A stretch of DNA of 64,000 bases from an uncultured Phascolarctobacterium sp. (GTDB lineage: Bacteria > Bacillota > Negativicutes > Acidaminococcales > Acidaminococcaceae), in the NCBI GenBank assembly GCA_958448515.1, contig CAUDEF010000003.1, forward strand, positions 69,427-133,426, in the 5' to 3' direction. Each line of letters opens with the position of its first letter. Position 1 is the first letter of the stretch. A program made the position numbers and the translations under genes. The notes below the pieces were generated by a model. The model made no database searches. It was not told the origin of the DNA and worked only from the letters and a program-made list of their open reading frames with translations. This document shows, piece by piece, positions 9,077 through 17,838 of this stretch.

Positions 9077-11224
9077 TTATTGTACGATGTGTGCAATATC
9101 GCCTACAGCATGAGTTACATCTTTTACTGCAGAAAGTAATGCTAAGCGGTTATTTTTAATTTTTTCATCATTATCCATAACCATTACATCTTCAAAGAAC
9201 TGATTTACAGGAGCAACAAGTTTGCATCCCATTTGCAGAACAGCAGCATAATCATATTTAACGGTTGCTACAACAAGATCAGTATTTACTGCAACAACAG
9301 CATCATGCAATGCTTTTTCAGACGGATGCTGGAACAGACCGGTGTTAATAGCTGTTTCAGTTTCAATCTTTTTGCAGAGGTTGGATACACGAGTTGCAGC
9401 CTGAATAAATGCTTCCGCATCAGCAGTTGCCACAAAGCTGTTTAAAGCCTGTGCTCTTAAATACATATCTGCAATATCATCATTACGGTCATCAGCTAAA
9501 ACTGCATCTACAACGTCATAGCGGATGCCTTGTTCAATCATCATATTTTTCAGACGTTGTTTAATAAATTCCATAATCTGCAGAGACAGTTTGCCTGCTT
9601 TTTCTGCAGGAATGTTTAAGAGATAAAGCATACCGGTCAGAAGCTTTAACATAGACAAATGATATTTGCCGTCAATGATAATGTTAATTACGCCCAGAGC
9701 CTGTCTGCGAAGTGCATAAGGATCCTGAGAACCTGTAGGAGCAAGGCCTCTGGAGAAAGTAGCGGCAATGTTATCCAGTTTATCAGCGATGCCTACAATG
9801 CGGCCAATGTCACTGGAAGGAAGCTCATCACCTGCAAAGCGAGGCATATAATGTTCAAAAATGCCCTGTGCTACAGCATCAGCTTCGCCGTCAAGTTTAG
9901 CATATTCACGGCCCATTACGCCCTGTAATTCAGTAAATTCAATAACCATGCCTGTTACCAGATCTGTTTTGCACAGCAGCGCGGTACGGCCAAGATTTTC
10001 CTTATCAACTTTAATGTTCAGTCCCATGGTAATCATGTTAACAGCATCTACGAGGCGATTGCTCTTGTCATACATATTGCCAAGGCCTTCCTGGAAGGAT
10101 ACGGTTTTCAGTTTTTCCAGACGGTCTATCAGTTTCAGCTTACGGTCTTCATTAAAGAAGAATTCTGCGTCACTTAAGCGAGCACGCAGTACGCGTTCAT
10201 TACCATGAGCAACAACATCCAGATTTTCTCTGCCGCCATTACGTACAGTAATAAATTTGTTCAGCAAAGAACCATCTTCATTTAATACAGGGAAATAACG
10301 CTGATGCTCACGCATAGGAGTGATGATGCATTCTTTGGGCAGTGCAAGGTATTTTTCTTCAAATTTACCGCACAAAGCAGTAGGCCATTCAACCAGATAA
10401 TTTACTTCTTCCAGCAAATCTTCACTGATTTCAGCTCTGCCGCCTTCAGCTACAGCAAGATCAGTTACCTGCTGACGAATAACTTCGCGGCGCTCATCCT
10501 GATCAACCATAACAAAATGATCATTTAATACTTTTTCATAATCATCTGCGCAGGGAATTTCTACAGCACCTTTGGTTCTCATAACAGCAGAAGCCACAGT
10601 ATTGGTTACCTTGCTGGCAACTTTTTCAAAGAAGCCCTGAGCATCTTTGGCATCAGTTACAGAAGGACTCATAAAACGATGTCCGCGGGAGAATTTGCCG
10701 GATTTTACACCAGTAATTTCTACAGGAATAACTTTATCACCAAATAAAGCTACCATCCAGCGGATAGGACGAACAAAACGGAAATCATGATCTGCCCAGC
10801 GCATGTTTTTCGGGAAAGTAAGAGAAGTGAGAATATCCATGAGCAATGACGGCAGCATTTCAAAAACAGGCTGTCCAGCCAGGTGTTTTACAGCATAAAC
10901 ATATTCTCCGCGTACTTCCAGATCTTTTACGTCTACACCCTGTCCACGAGCAAAGCCCATAGCAGCTTTGGAAGGTTCATTGTTAACATAGGCAATTTTT
11001 ACAGAAGGACCTTTAGCTTCAACAACACTGTCTTCCTGAGATTCTGCAACACCTTCAGCAATAAAGGTCATGCGGCGCGGAGTACCATAAACTTTAACAG
11101 CTGCAAAAGGAATACGCAGCTCTGTCATTTTCTTTTCAGCTAATTCTTTTAATTGCGCTAAAATTCCCGGCATAAATTTCGCAGGAATTTCTTCTGTACC
11201 TATTTCAAATAATAATTTTTCCAT
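9077..11224 (-). CDS. glyS: Glycyl-tRNA synthetase beta subunit
   Basis: The 715-residue product is the tRNA-binding subunit of the bacterial alpha2-beta2 glycyl-tRNA synthetase, at the usual length. It opens with LLFEIGTEEIPAKFM, the family signature, and contains DKLDNIAATFSRGLAPTGSQDPYALRR from the HD-like region (given here as key residues D-K-L-D and P-T-G-S). The C-terminal part has the DALR-type anticodon-binding helices. It overlaps glyQ by one base (TAATG), so the two are translationally coupled. It is controlled by the T-box ahead of glyQ. Confidence 0.97.
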   Translation of the reverse strand: MEKLLFEIGTEEIPAKFMPGILAQLKELAEKKMTELRIPFAAVKVYGTPRRMTFIAEGVAESQEDSVVEAKGPSVKIAYVNNEPSKAAMGFARGQGVDVKDLEVRGEYVYAVKHLAGQPVFEMLPSLLMDILTSLTFPKNMRWADHDFRFVRPIRWMVALFGDKVIPVEITGVKSGKFSRGHRFMSPSVTDAKDAQGFFEKVASKVTNTVASAVMRTKGAVEIPCADDYEKVLNDHFVMVDQDERREVIRQQVTDLAVAEGGRAEISEDLLEEVNYLVEWPTALCGKFEEKYLALPKECIITPMREHQRYFPVLNEDGSLLNKFITVRNGGRENLDVVAHGNERVLRARLSDAEFFFNEDRKLKLIDRLEKLKTVSFQEGLGNMYDKSNRLVDAVNMITMGLNIKVDKENLGRTALLCKTDLVTGMVIEFTELQGVMGREYAKLDGEADAVAQGIFEHYMPRFAGDELPSSDIGRIVGIADKLDNIAATFSRGLAPTGSQDPYALRRQALGVINIIIDGKYHLSMLKLLTGMLYLLNIPAEKAGKLSLQIMEFIKQRLKNMMIEQGIRYDVVDAVLADDRNDDIADMYLRAQALNSFVATADAEAFIQAATRVSNLCKKIETETAINTGLFQHPSEKALHDAVVAVNTDLVVATVKYDYAAVLQMGCKLVAPVNQFFEDVMVMDNDEKIKNNRLALLSAVKDVTHAVGDIAHIVQ

Positions 11225-12105
11225 TATTCATTGTCCCCCTTTTTCAAGAGCGGGAAGCCCAGTTTTTCTCTTTGCTCAACATAAGCGTTTGCACACAGAC
11301 GAGCCATGGCACGTACACGGCCGATATAAGCAGTTCTTTCGCTTACACTGATTGCACCGCGAGAGTCAAGCAGGTTAAAAGTATGAGAGCATTTTAATAC
11401 ATAATCATAAGCAGGACGGATATATCCTAATTCGATAACACGTTTTGCCTCTGCTTCATATTTATCAAATAAATCAAACAGTAAATCAGTATCAGCAACC
11501 TGGAAGTTATAATAGGATTGTTCTACTTCATTGCTGTGGAATACGTCACCATAAGTAACGCCGTCAACCCATTCAATATCAAATACATTTTCTACGCCCT
11601 GAATATACATTGCCAGACGTTCAAGACCGTAGGTGATTTCTACAGTAACAGGTTTTACATCAATGCTGCCAACCTGCTGGAAATAGGTGAACTGAGTAAT
11701 TTCCATACCGTCCAGCCAAACTTCCCAGCCAAGTCCCCATGCACCCAAGGTGGGAGATTCCCAGTTATCTTCTACAAAACGGATATCATGTTCTTCCTGA
11801 TGAATGCCAAGTTCAGCAAGGCTTTTTAAATAAAGTTCCTGAATATTTTCAGGAGAAGGTTTTACAATAACCTGGAACTGATGGTGCTGGAATAAACGGT
11901 TGGGGTTATCACCATAGCGACCGTCAGCAGGACGACGAGAAGGCTCCACATAAGCAATGCGCCAAGGTTCAGGACCTAATACTCGTAAAAAAGTTGAAGG
12001 GTTCATTGTGCCTGCACCCTTTTCAATGTCATAGGGCTGTGCCATAATGCAATTTTGTTCAGCCCAGAACTTTTGCAGTTTCAAAATAATCGTTTGAAAA
12101 TTCAT
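11224..12105 (-). CDS. glyQ: Glycyl-tRNA synthetase alpha subunit
   Basis: The 293-residue class II catalytic subunit activates glycine and, with GlyS, charges tRNA-Gly in the cytosol. Family signatures are plain: FQTIILKLQKFWAEQNC at the N-terminus, TFLRVLGPEPWRIAYVE, then PSRRPADGRYGDNPNR, and WEVWLDGMEITQFTYFQ. The length is normal. The ATG lies downstream of a T-box leader and terminator, so the operon should rise when uncharged tRNA-Gly accumulates. Confidence 0.97.
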   Translation of the reverse strand: MNFQTIILKLQKFWAEQNCIMAQPYDIEKGAGTMNPSTFLRVLGPEPWRIAYVEPSRRPADGRYGDNPNRLFQHHQFQVIVKPSPENIQELYLKSLAELGIHQEEHDIRFVEDNWESPTLGAWGLGWEVWLDGMEITQFTYFQQVGSIDVKPVTVEITYGLERLAMYIQGVENVFDIEWVDGVTYGDVFHSNEVEQSYYNFQVADTDLLFDLFDKYEAEAKRVIELGYIRPAYDYVLKCSHTFNLLDSRGAISVSERTAYIGRVRAMARLCANAYVEQREKLGFPLLKKGDNE

Positions 12106-12129
12106 TTTCTGCCTCCTATTTTCCTGTTA

Positions 12130-12335
12130 CAAAAACGAAAACCCCCGTCCCTGTAACTTAATGTTACAGGGACGGAGGTACTATCTCCGCGGTTCCACCC
12201 TGCTTGACTGCCAATAAGCAATCCGCCTCAAGCAATATGTACTTACAGCTCCAAAGTGCCTTCATTCACTGTTATCGGCTTGCACCGTCCCGACTCGCTA
12301 GATGCGTGAACTACTCCTCTTTTTCATAGCTTACA
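12130..12335 (-). promoter_or_regulatory. T-box riboswitch (glycine) of glyQS
   Basis: On the minus strand the canonical T-box AGGGTGGAACCGCGG lies at 12201-12187. A 17-bp terminator hairpin follows (12179-12163 with 12157-12141, 5-nt loop) and then TTTTCGTTTTT. Upstream is a long Stem I region with an AGTA-like element near 12315. A GGC triplet at 12260-12258 sits in the usual specifier-loop context (GAAGGCAC) and reads as glycine, matching the genes controlled. The 5' border is approximate. Confidence 0.92.
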
Positions 12336-12371
12336 CTTAAATATATCAGACTGTTTTTATTTTGTCAATTA

Positions 12372-13112
12372 TCACAAATTCAGTTTACTGAGATAATCAA
12401 TACTTTTCAAAGGTTTATCTGTCTGAAACAGCAAAAACTTACAGACAATTCTTTCCAGTTCCATTAACACTTTTCCTTTGACTGAAAAAGGCTGCGGCTG
12501 CACAAAATCAAGCTCCAGCAGTTTGTTAAAAAGATCTCTGGTATCTGAAGTAAATTCTTCCTCGGCTCCATGTCTGCAATTATCGCAGACAATGCCTCCA
12601 TGCAAAGAACTGAACCAGCCGTTTTCAGCATCTTCCATATGCCTGCCGCACAAAACACAGTTTTCTATATTTGGCTGTAACCCTGTCAGCGTAATCAATT
12701 TCAAAACATATGCTAAAGTAACAATACGAGGATTATGTTTTTTTAGCAGAGGAAATACCAGTTGAAGCAAGTTATAGATTTCTTCCTGCGGCTCACGGTC
12801 TTCTGTTAAAACAGCAGTAGCTTCTGTTATCACAGAGCCATAAGCCATTTCTTTAAAATCAAAACCGAGCGGCAATTTAATCAGTTCGCAGTTTTTTAAA
12901 CGGTCAATTTTCTGTCCTGAAGTAATTTCAATATTCAAAGATGCAAAAGGCTGCAACAAACGTCCCGCCGTATTTTTGGGATAACGAGCACCATAGGCAA
13001 TAAATCTTACCTTACCATGCTGCTCAGTAAAGCAGACAGCATATTTATCAGCTGTCTGCCAGTTTTTTACAGCCAGGACAACCGCATTATCATTAATACT
13101 ATTGCTGCTCAT
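12372..13112 (-). CDS. recO: RecO, recombination mediator
   Basis: RecO loads RecA with RecR on SSB-coated DNA. The 246-residue product (ATG at 13112; an in-frame TTG at 13133 is also possible) has an N-terminal OB fold beginning AVVLAVKNWQTADKY. A C-terminal helical part carries a zinc ribbon, CVLCGRHM and CDNCRHG, CxxC twice. The start overlaps the end of the CorC-like gene by 14 nt (ATGAGCAGCAATAG), so translation is coupled. It is the last gene of the PPIase-phoH-ybeY-cdd-era run, the order commonly seen in Firmicutes. Confidence 0.93.
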   Translation of the reverse strand: MSSNSINDNAVVLAVKNWQTADKYAVCFTEQHGKVRFIAYGARYPKNTAGRLLQPFASLNIEITSGQKIDRLKNCELIKLPLGFDFKEMAYGSVITEATAVLTEDREPQEEIYNLLQLVFPLLKKHNPRIVTLAYVLKLITLTGLQPNIENCVLCGRHMEDAENGWFSSLHGGIVCDNCRHGAEEEFTSDTRDLFNKLLELDFVQPQPFSVKGKVLMELERIVCKFLLFQTDKPLKSIDYLSKLNL

Positions 13113-14394
13113 CTTCACATTTTCTTTCTGCAACTACAGCCTTAACACGCAAAACACGGAATCCTTCGGCAGCAATAACAGTAAAGGTACAATTATCCAC
13201 CTGTACATTATCGCCAATTTCCGGTTTACGTCCCAAAAGACCAAAAATATATCCGCCAATAGTATCTTCTTCCGGATCATTGAACTCTATCTGCAGCATT
13301 TCCGAAACTTCATCCAGCAGTACCAGACCATCAAACTCATACTCATTCTTAGAAAGTTCTACAATATCTTCCGGCTCTCCGGCATCATGCTCATCCTGAA
13401 TCTCACCAATTATTTCTTCTACCAGATCTTCCATAGTAATAAGTCCTGCAGTTCCGCCGTACTCATCAGCAACAATAGCCATCTGCTGATGCTTCTGCTG
13501 CAAAAGCTGCAAAACCTTAATGGTTTCCATAGCCTCTGGAATAACAATAATCGGGCGCATGATTGTTTTAAAATTAAAATCACTGCGGGTTAAATCAACA
13601 TCCATTAAATCCTGAGCATGAATCATGCCTATTACATGATCTTTATCTTCTTCGCAAAGAGGATAACGGGTATGCTTGCCGTTTCTGATAACAGCTAAAT
13701 TATCTTCAAGGCTGTCATCTGTATAAAGGCACATCATATCCTGCCTCGGAACCATAATTTCCCTTGCTACACGATCAGCAAAATCAAATACATTATCAAT
13801 AATTCTGCTTTCAACATGATTGAGCTGTCCTCTTTCCTCGCTTGCACTTACAATCATCCTCAGCTCATCTTCACTTCTGGATATATCCTCTTTAGGTATG
13901 TGAGAAATGCCTATCATTTTGGAAACAATTTTAGCTACCTTGTTAAAAACCAAAACTAATGGATATAAAAGATAATGAAAAAGCACCAAAGGATAAGCAA
14001 CAAATGTCACAATATTCTCCACTTTGCTTATGGCAATAGTGCGAGGAACAAGTTCACCAAACACAACATGAATAAAAATAACCAGTAAGAAAGAACATAA
14101 CCATGCAAGTTTACCGTCAAAATAACCATAAACCTGTAAAAGTTCAGCAAATAACGGTCCGGCAATAATGCCCAGAAGTACGGAAGAAGCCGAAATGCCC
14201 AGCTGAATTGCACTCAAATAGGTTTCCAGCTTTTTAGAAATACGCAGCACAACAGACGCCGTACTGTTACCCTGCTGCTCCATCTCTTCCAGCCGTGCAG
14301 AACGTATTTTTACCAGAGAATACTCTGCCAGAACAAAAAATCCGTTTAATAAAATTACAAGTATTACTAAAACCAGGTTATATAAATAACTCAT
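13099..14394 (-). CDS. CorC/HlyC-family membrane protein (DUF21, two CBS, CorC_HlyC)
   Basis: The 431-residue product has the CNNM/TlyC layout. An N-terminal DUF21 membrane domain (about residues 1-190, several hydrophobic segments, starting LVILVILLNGFFVLAEYSL) is followed by a pair of CBS domains (about 205-330, with VPRQDMMCLYTDDSLED and EYGGTAGLITMEDLVEEI). A C-terminal transporter-associated domain ends EGFRVLRVKA. Relatives are linked to magnesium or cobalt efflux and tolerance; haemolysin is a historical name. The ATG at 14394 lies 35 nt after era. Confidence 0.93.
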   Translation of the reverse strand: MSYLYNLVLVILVILLNGFFVLAEYSLVKIRSARLEEMEQQGNSTASVVLRISKKLETYLSAIQLGISASSVLLGIIAGPLFAELLQVYGYFDGKLAWLCSFLLVIFIHVVFGELVPRTIAISKVENIVTFVAYPLVLFHYLLYPLVLVFNKVAKIVSKMIGISHIPKEDISRSEDELRMIVSASEERGQLNHVESRIIDNVFDFADRVAREIMVPRQDMMCLYTDDSLEDNLAVIRNGKHTRYPLCEEDKDHVIGMIHAQDLMDVDLTRSDFNFKTIMRPIIVIPEAMETIKVLQLLQQKHQQMAIVADEYGGTAGLITMEDLVEEIIGEIQDEHDAGEPEDIVELSKNEYEFDGLVLLDEVSEMLQIEFNDPEEDTIGGYIFGLLGRKPEIGDNVQVDNCTFTVIAAEGFRVLRVKAVVAERKCEDEQQ

Positions 14395-14429
14395 GGTTGG
14401 ATCGCCGTCGATAAGTCATCACTCCCTAA

Positions 14430-15329
14430 TTAATTGTTGTAACCAAACTGCTTCAAAGCCTTATCTTTATTACGCCAGTCCGGTTTTACTTTAACCCACA
14501 AATCTAAAAATACTTTACAGCCAAGCAAAGCTTCAATATCTTTACGTGCTTCCTGACCTATTTTTTTCAGCAGACTTCCCTTAGCACCTATCACAATGCC
14601 TTTCTGAGATTCGCGCTCTACAAAAATGGTCGCTCTGATATATACATCATCATTATCACGTTCTTTAAACTCTTCCACTTCAACTGCTATGGAATGAGGT
14701 ATTTCATCACGTGTGGAAAGAAGTATTTTTTCCCTGATCATTTCCGCGGCAATAATTCTTTCCGGCTGGTCTGTAATCATATCTTCCGGAAAATAAGCCT
14801 GGCCTTCAGGCAGATGCTTGACAATTTCTGCTACAAGTCCGGGAAACTCAGTATCTTCCAATGCAGATACCGGCACAATAGCTGCAAAATTATAATATTT
14901 GCTGTATTCGTTCATAATAGCAAACAGCTTGCTCTTGTCCTGCAATTTGTCTATTTTATTGACAACTAAAATAACCGGAGTTTTAATCTTGTGCAAAAGT
15001 TCCAGTATATATTCTTCTCCGGCACCTTTTTTCTCAGAAGCATCCACAACAAACAAAACTACATCAACTTCTTTTAAAGTACCTTCTGCTGTCCGTACCA
15101 TGTATTCACCAAGTTTATGGTGCGGTTTATGAATGCCCGGTGTATCAAGAAACATAATCTGCGCATTATCAGTATTCATAATGCACATAATTTTATTTCT
15201 GGTTGTCTGCGGACGATCAGACATAATTGCAATTTTTTCACCAATCAAATTGTTGGTAAGTGTGGATTTACCAACATTTGGTCTGCCAACTATAGCAGCA
15301 AATCCTGCATAATGCTTTTTATTTTCTAT
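14430..15329 (-). CDS. era: Era, ribosome-assembly GTPase, with an apparent non-canonical start
   Basis: Era binds the 3' end of 16S rRNA in 30S assembly. The G1 motif GRPNVGKST, the switch region RPQTTRNKI, DTPGIHKPHHKLG, NKID and the C-terminal KH domain (GIVIGAKGSLLKKIG) are all intact. The frame carrying G1 extends upstream past the first usual start codon (TTG 15248, which would remove G1). Between the cdd stop (15348-15346) and G1 it contains no ATG, GTG or TTG. A perfect GGAGG (15343-15339) lies 9 nt before ATA (15329-15327) and 3 nt before ATT (15335-15333). I place the start at ATA, giving 299 residues beginning (M)ENKKHYAGFAAIVG, the usual Era length. Confidence 0.88.
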   Translation of the reverse strand: MENKKHYAGFAAIVGRPNVGKSTLTNNLIGEKIAIMSDRPQTTRNKIMCIMNTDNAQIMFLDTPGIHKPHHKLGEYMVRTAEGTLKEVDVVLFVVDASEKKGAGEEYILELLHKIKTPVILVVNKIDKLQDKSKLFAIMNEYSKYYNFAAIVPVSALEDTEFPGLVAEIVKHLPEGQAYFPEDMITDQPERIIAAEMIREKILLSTRDEIPHSIAVEVEEFKERDNDDVYIRATIFVERESQKGIVIGAKGSLLKKIGQEARKDIEALLGCKVFLDLWVKVKPDWRNKDKALKQFGYNN

Positions 15330-15345
15330 TTTAATCAGCCTCCAG

Positions 15346-15720
15346 TTATAATGAAAATGCGTAAGGTAAAAGCTCTTTTAAGGTAAACACCTTAGTTTTA
15401 CCACTGATATTAGTTAAAATAATTTTTGGTATTTTAAATTCCTGCATAACCTGTCTGCAAGCGCCGCAAGGTGAAACAGGCTCTGCTGTATCTGCCGTCA
15501 CGCAAATAGCTGTAAACTCTTTTTCACCACTGGCTATTGCCCGGAAAATAGCACATCTTTCCGCACAGCATGTCAGCCCAAAAGATCCGTTTTCCACGTT
15601 ACAGCCGCCGTAAATATTCCCACTAGAAGTTCTTACCGCTGCTCCTACTTTAAATAAAGAATAGGGAGCATAGGCATTTTCTCTGACCTTTAAAGCAGCT
15701 TCAAAAAGTTCCTGATCCAT
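15346..15720 (-). CDS. cdd: Cytidine deaminase
   Basis: The 124-residue zinc enzyme of pyrimidine salvage converts cytidine and deoxycytidine to uridine forms. Both zinc motifs are present: CCAERCAIF, with the catalytic Glu in the C-A-E set, and PCGACRQV. The length is that of the homotetrameric class. It sits between ybeY (10 nt upstream) and era, a common Firmicute arrangement. Confidence 0.96.
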   Translation of the reverse strand: MDQELFEAALKVRENAYAPYSLFKVGAAVRTSSGNIYGGCNVENGSFGLTCCAERCAIFRAIASGEKEFTAICVTADTAEPVSPCGACRQVMQEFKIPKIILTNISGKTKVFTLKELLPYAFSL

Positions 15721-15730
15721 AATAAAAACC

Positions 15731-16216
15731 TCAGTGATTTTCCAGATATTCCTCAGACAATTTTATTTCACGCAAAGCTTCTTCTTCTTTGGCACGCATA
15801 ACTACTTTATCTTCATCGGTCATATGGTCATACCCCAAAAGATGCAGCAAGCCATGTACAGCAAGATAAACAATTTCTCTTTCCAGTCCATGACCAAATT
15901 CATCAGCCTGTCTTTGAGCAGTTTCAGCAGAAATAATGATATCACCCAGTAAATGCTCTTCCGGGCCACCTACCAGTTCAGGCTCCCCGCCATCTTCGTC
16001 AAGTGCAAAACTAAGCACATCAGTAGGTCTGTCAACATTCCTGTATTCTCTGTTCAGAGAATGAATTTCTTCGTCATCCACAATAGTAATATCAACTTCT
16101 GTCATATCACTCAGGTTATGCAATCTGGCTACAGCATTTAAGCCATCCTGCAATCTTTGCTCCAGATATTCACCTAAAGTAATTTTCTCCTGATCATTCT
16201 CAAAATTTATGATCAT
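15731..16216 (-). CDS. ybeY: YbeY, endoribonuclease in rRNA maturation
   Basis: The 161-residue product matures the 16S rRNA 3' end and takes part in 70S quality control. The zinc motif HGLLHLLGYDH (the H-x3-H-x5-H pattern) is complete at about residues 121-131, and the upstream REYRNVDRPTDVLSF is the family signature. ATG follows GAGGAA. It lies 14 nt after phoH and 10 nt before cdd; phoH-ybeY-era neighbours act in the same process. Confidence 0.95.
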   Translation of the reverse strand: MIINFENDQEKITLGEYLEQRLQDGLNAVARLHNLSDMTEVDITIVDDEEIHSLNREYRNVDRPTDVLSFALDEDGGEPELVGGPEEHLLGDIIISAETAQRQADEFGHGLEREIVYLAVHGLLHLLGYDHMTDEDKVVMRAKEEEALREIKLSEEYLENH

Positions 16217-16230
16217 ATTTCCTCACCTGT

Positions 16231-17199
16231 TTATTTTGATTTTTCAAATTTATCATATGCCCTGATGATTGAGCAAACTATTTCATGTCGCACAACATCA
16301 TGATCCGCAAATTTAATTATGCCAATACCCTCTACATCCTGCAAGATTTTTGCAGCATCTTTTAATCCGCTTGTCTTTCCGTAGGGCAAATCTATTTGTG
16401 TAATATCACCTGTAATTACCATTTTGCTGCCAAATCCAAAGCGAGTCAGAAACATTTTCATCTGCTCAGGTGTAGTATTCTGCGCTTCATCAAGAATAAC
16501 AAAAGAATTACTCAGCGTACGACCGCGCATATATGCAAGAGGAGCAACTTCAATGGTTCCTTTAGCCAGCAATTTATGAAAAGTATCATTGCCTAAAATA
16601 TCATACAATCCATCATAAAGAGGGCGCAAATACGGATCAACCTTATCCTGCATGTCACCCGGCAAAAATCCCAGTTTTTCTCCGGCTTCAACGGCAGGAC
16701 GAGTAAGCACGATTCTGTCCACTTCCTTAGACTTTAACGCAGCCACTGCCAAAGCTACAGCAAGATAAGTTTTGCCAGTACCCGCAGGGCCTATACCAAT
16801 TGTAATATAGTTTTTACGAATAGCCTCTACATAGGTCCACTGCCCGAACGTTTTGGCTTTAACCTGCCTGCCGCGGTTATTGGTAATAATACTGTCGGCG
16901 TACATGCGATGCAGCTGAACAGTTTTTCCCTCTTTAATCATATACACACTGTAACGCACATCATGTACAGTAAGCGGCAATCCCTGCCTGTATAAAAACA
17001 AAAGCTCGTTAAAAAGCTCCTGCAGCAGCTTTACTTCGTTTTCATCTCCAGAGAAAGTCAGCAAATTACCTCGAGCTAAAATTCTGCAGGAAAATGAATT
17101 ACGTATAATGCGTAAAAACTCTTCATTTTTACCGCAAATTCCAACCATTTCCTGCTGATCAACAGTTTCTAAAATAAATTCTATCTGTTGCAAAGACAA
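16231..17199 (-). CDS. phoH: PhoH-family ATPase
   Basis: The 322-residue cytoplasmic ATPase has an N-terminal KH-like part and a C-terminal P-loop domain. Walker A is GPAGTGKTYLA and the Walker B region is FVILDEAQNT, followed by TPEQMKMFLTRFG and TGDITQIDLP. The start is a TTG preceded by GGAGG at 7 nt. Proteins of this family that neighbour ybeY are thought to act in RNA metabolism or ribosome maturation rather than phosphate control. Confidence 0.93.
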   Translation of the reverse strand: MSLQQIEFILETVDQQEMVGICGKNEEFLRIIRNSFSCRILARGNLLTFSGDENEVKLLQELFNELLFLYRQGLPLTVHDVRYSVYMIKEGKTVQLHRMYADSIITNNRGRQVKAKTFGQWTYVEAIRKNYITIGIGPAGTGKTYLAVALAVAALKSKEVDRIVLTRPAVEAGEKLGFLPGDMQDKVDPYLRPLYDGLYDILGNDTFHKLLAKGTIEVAPLAYMRGRTLSNSFVILDEAQNTTPEQMKMFLTRFGFGSKMVITGDITQIDLPYGKTSGLKDAAKILQDVEGIGIIKFADHDVVRHEIVCSIIRAYDKFEKSK

Positions 17200-17216
17200 A
17201 CTAAATCCTCCCCGAT

Positions 17217-17774
17217 TTAACGTTTTTCAATTGTAATTTTTTTAATTACAACATCATTTACAGGCTTATCATTAGAATCTGTCTTAACTTTACCAATCTT
17301 ACGCACAACTTCCATACCCTTGGTAACTTTGCCAAATACAGCATGTTTTCCATCCAGCCAGGGGCAATCTCTTAAAGTAATAAAGAACTGACTGCCGCCG
17401 GTATTAGGACCTGCATTTGCCATGGAAAGCACGCCCTCTCCGTCATGCAGCAGCTTACTGCTGAACTCGTCCTTAATTTTATAGCCGGGTCCACCTGTAC
17501 CATTACCGTTAGGGTCACCGCCCTGAATCATAAAGTTATCAATAACCCTGTGAAAAATAAGACCATTATAAAAGCCTTTCTCTGCCAGACTGATAAAATT
17601 AGCGCAGGTATTAGGTGCAAGATCTGTTGCCAGTTTGATTTCAAAATTTCCCATACTGGTTTCAAAAACCGCAGTTGCCGGCTCAGCCTTAACTGGAGCC
17701 TTTTCGTCACTGCCGCAGGCAACAGCCGCCAAAGAGCATATCAAAAGTATGCATAGTAAAATTATTTTTTTCAC
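17217..17774 (-). CDS. Cyclophilin-type peptidyl-prolyl isomerase, probable lipoprotein
   Basis: GTG at 17774 was chosen since AGGAGG precedes it by 6 nt and it opens a signal sequence; a longer frame from ATG 17804 would contain the ribosome binding site. The product has 185 residues: a signal peptide ending SLAAVAC (lipobox-like, lipid anchor inferred), then a cyclophilin barrel. Core motifs are FHRVIDNFMIQGGDPNGNG, SMANAGPNTGGSQFFIT and LDGKHAVFGKV, so catalytic residues are in place. It probably assists folding outside the cytoplasmic membrane. A -10 box TATAAT lies at 17815-17810, so this may be the first gene of the run to recO. Confidence 0.92.
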   Translation of the reverse strand: MKKIILLCILLICSLAAVACGSDEKAPVKAEPATAVFETSMGNFEIKLATDLAPNTCANFISLAEKGFYNGLIFHRVIDNFMIQGGDPNGNGTGGPGYKIKDEFSSKLLHDGEGVLSMANAGPNTGGSQFFITLRDCPWLDGKHAVFGKVTKGMEVVRKIGKVKTDSNDKPVNDVVIKKITIEKR

Positions 17775-17838
17775 TTTAATCCTCCTAAAAGTACAAATAC
17801 TCATTCTATATTATACTACTGTTTGCAAAAAAAATAAA

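Noticed and set aside
13102..13593. A 163-codon plus-strand frame opposite the CorC-like gene
   Set aside because: It is antisense to an intact conserved gene and reads as low-complexity Asn/Ile/Phe-rich sequence.
14430..15248. era as a truncated pseudogene starting at TTG 15248
   Set aside because: The frame carrying the complete G1 loop continues upstream with an excellent ribosome binding site; all other motifs are intact.
17775..17804. ATG start of the PPIase at 17804
   Set aside because: The frame from there contains the ribosome binding site AGGAGG; GTG at 17774 opens a proper signal peptide.
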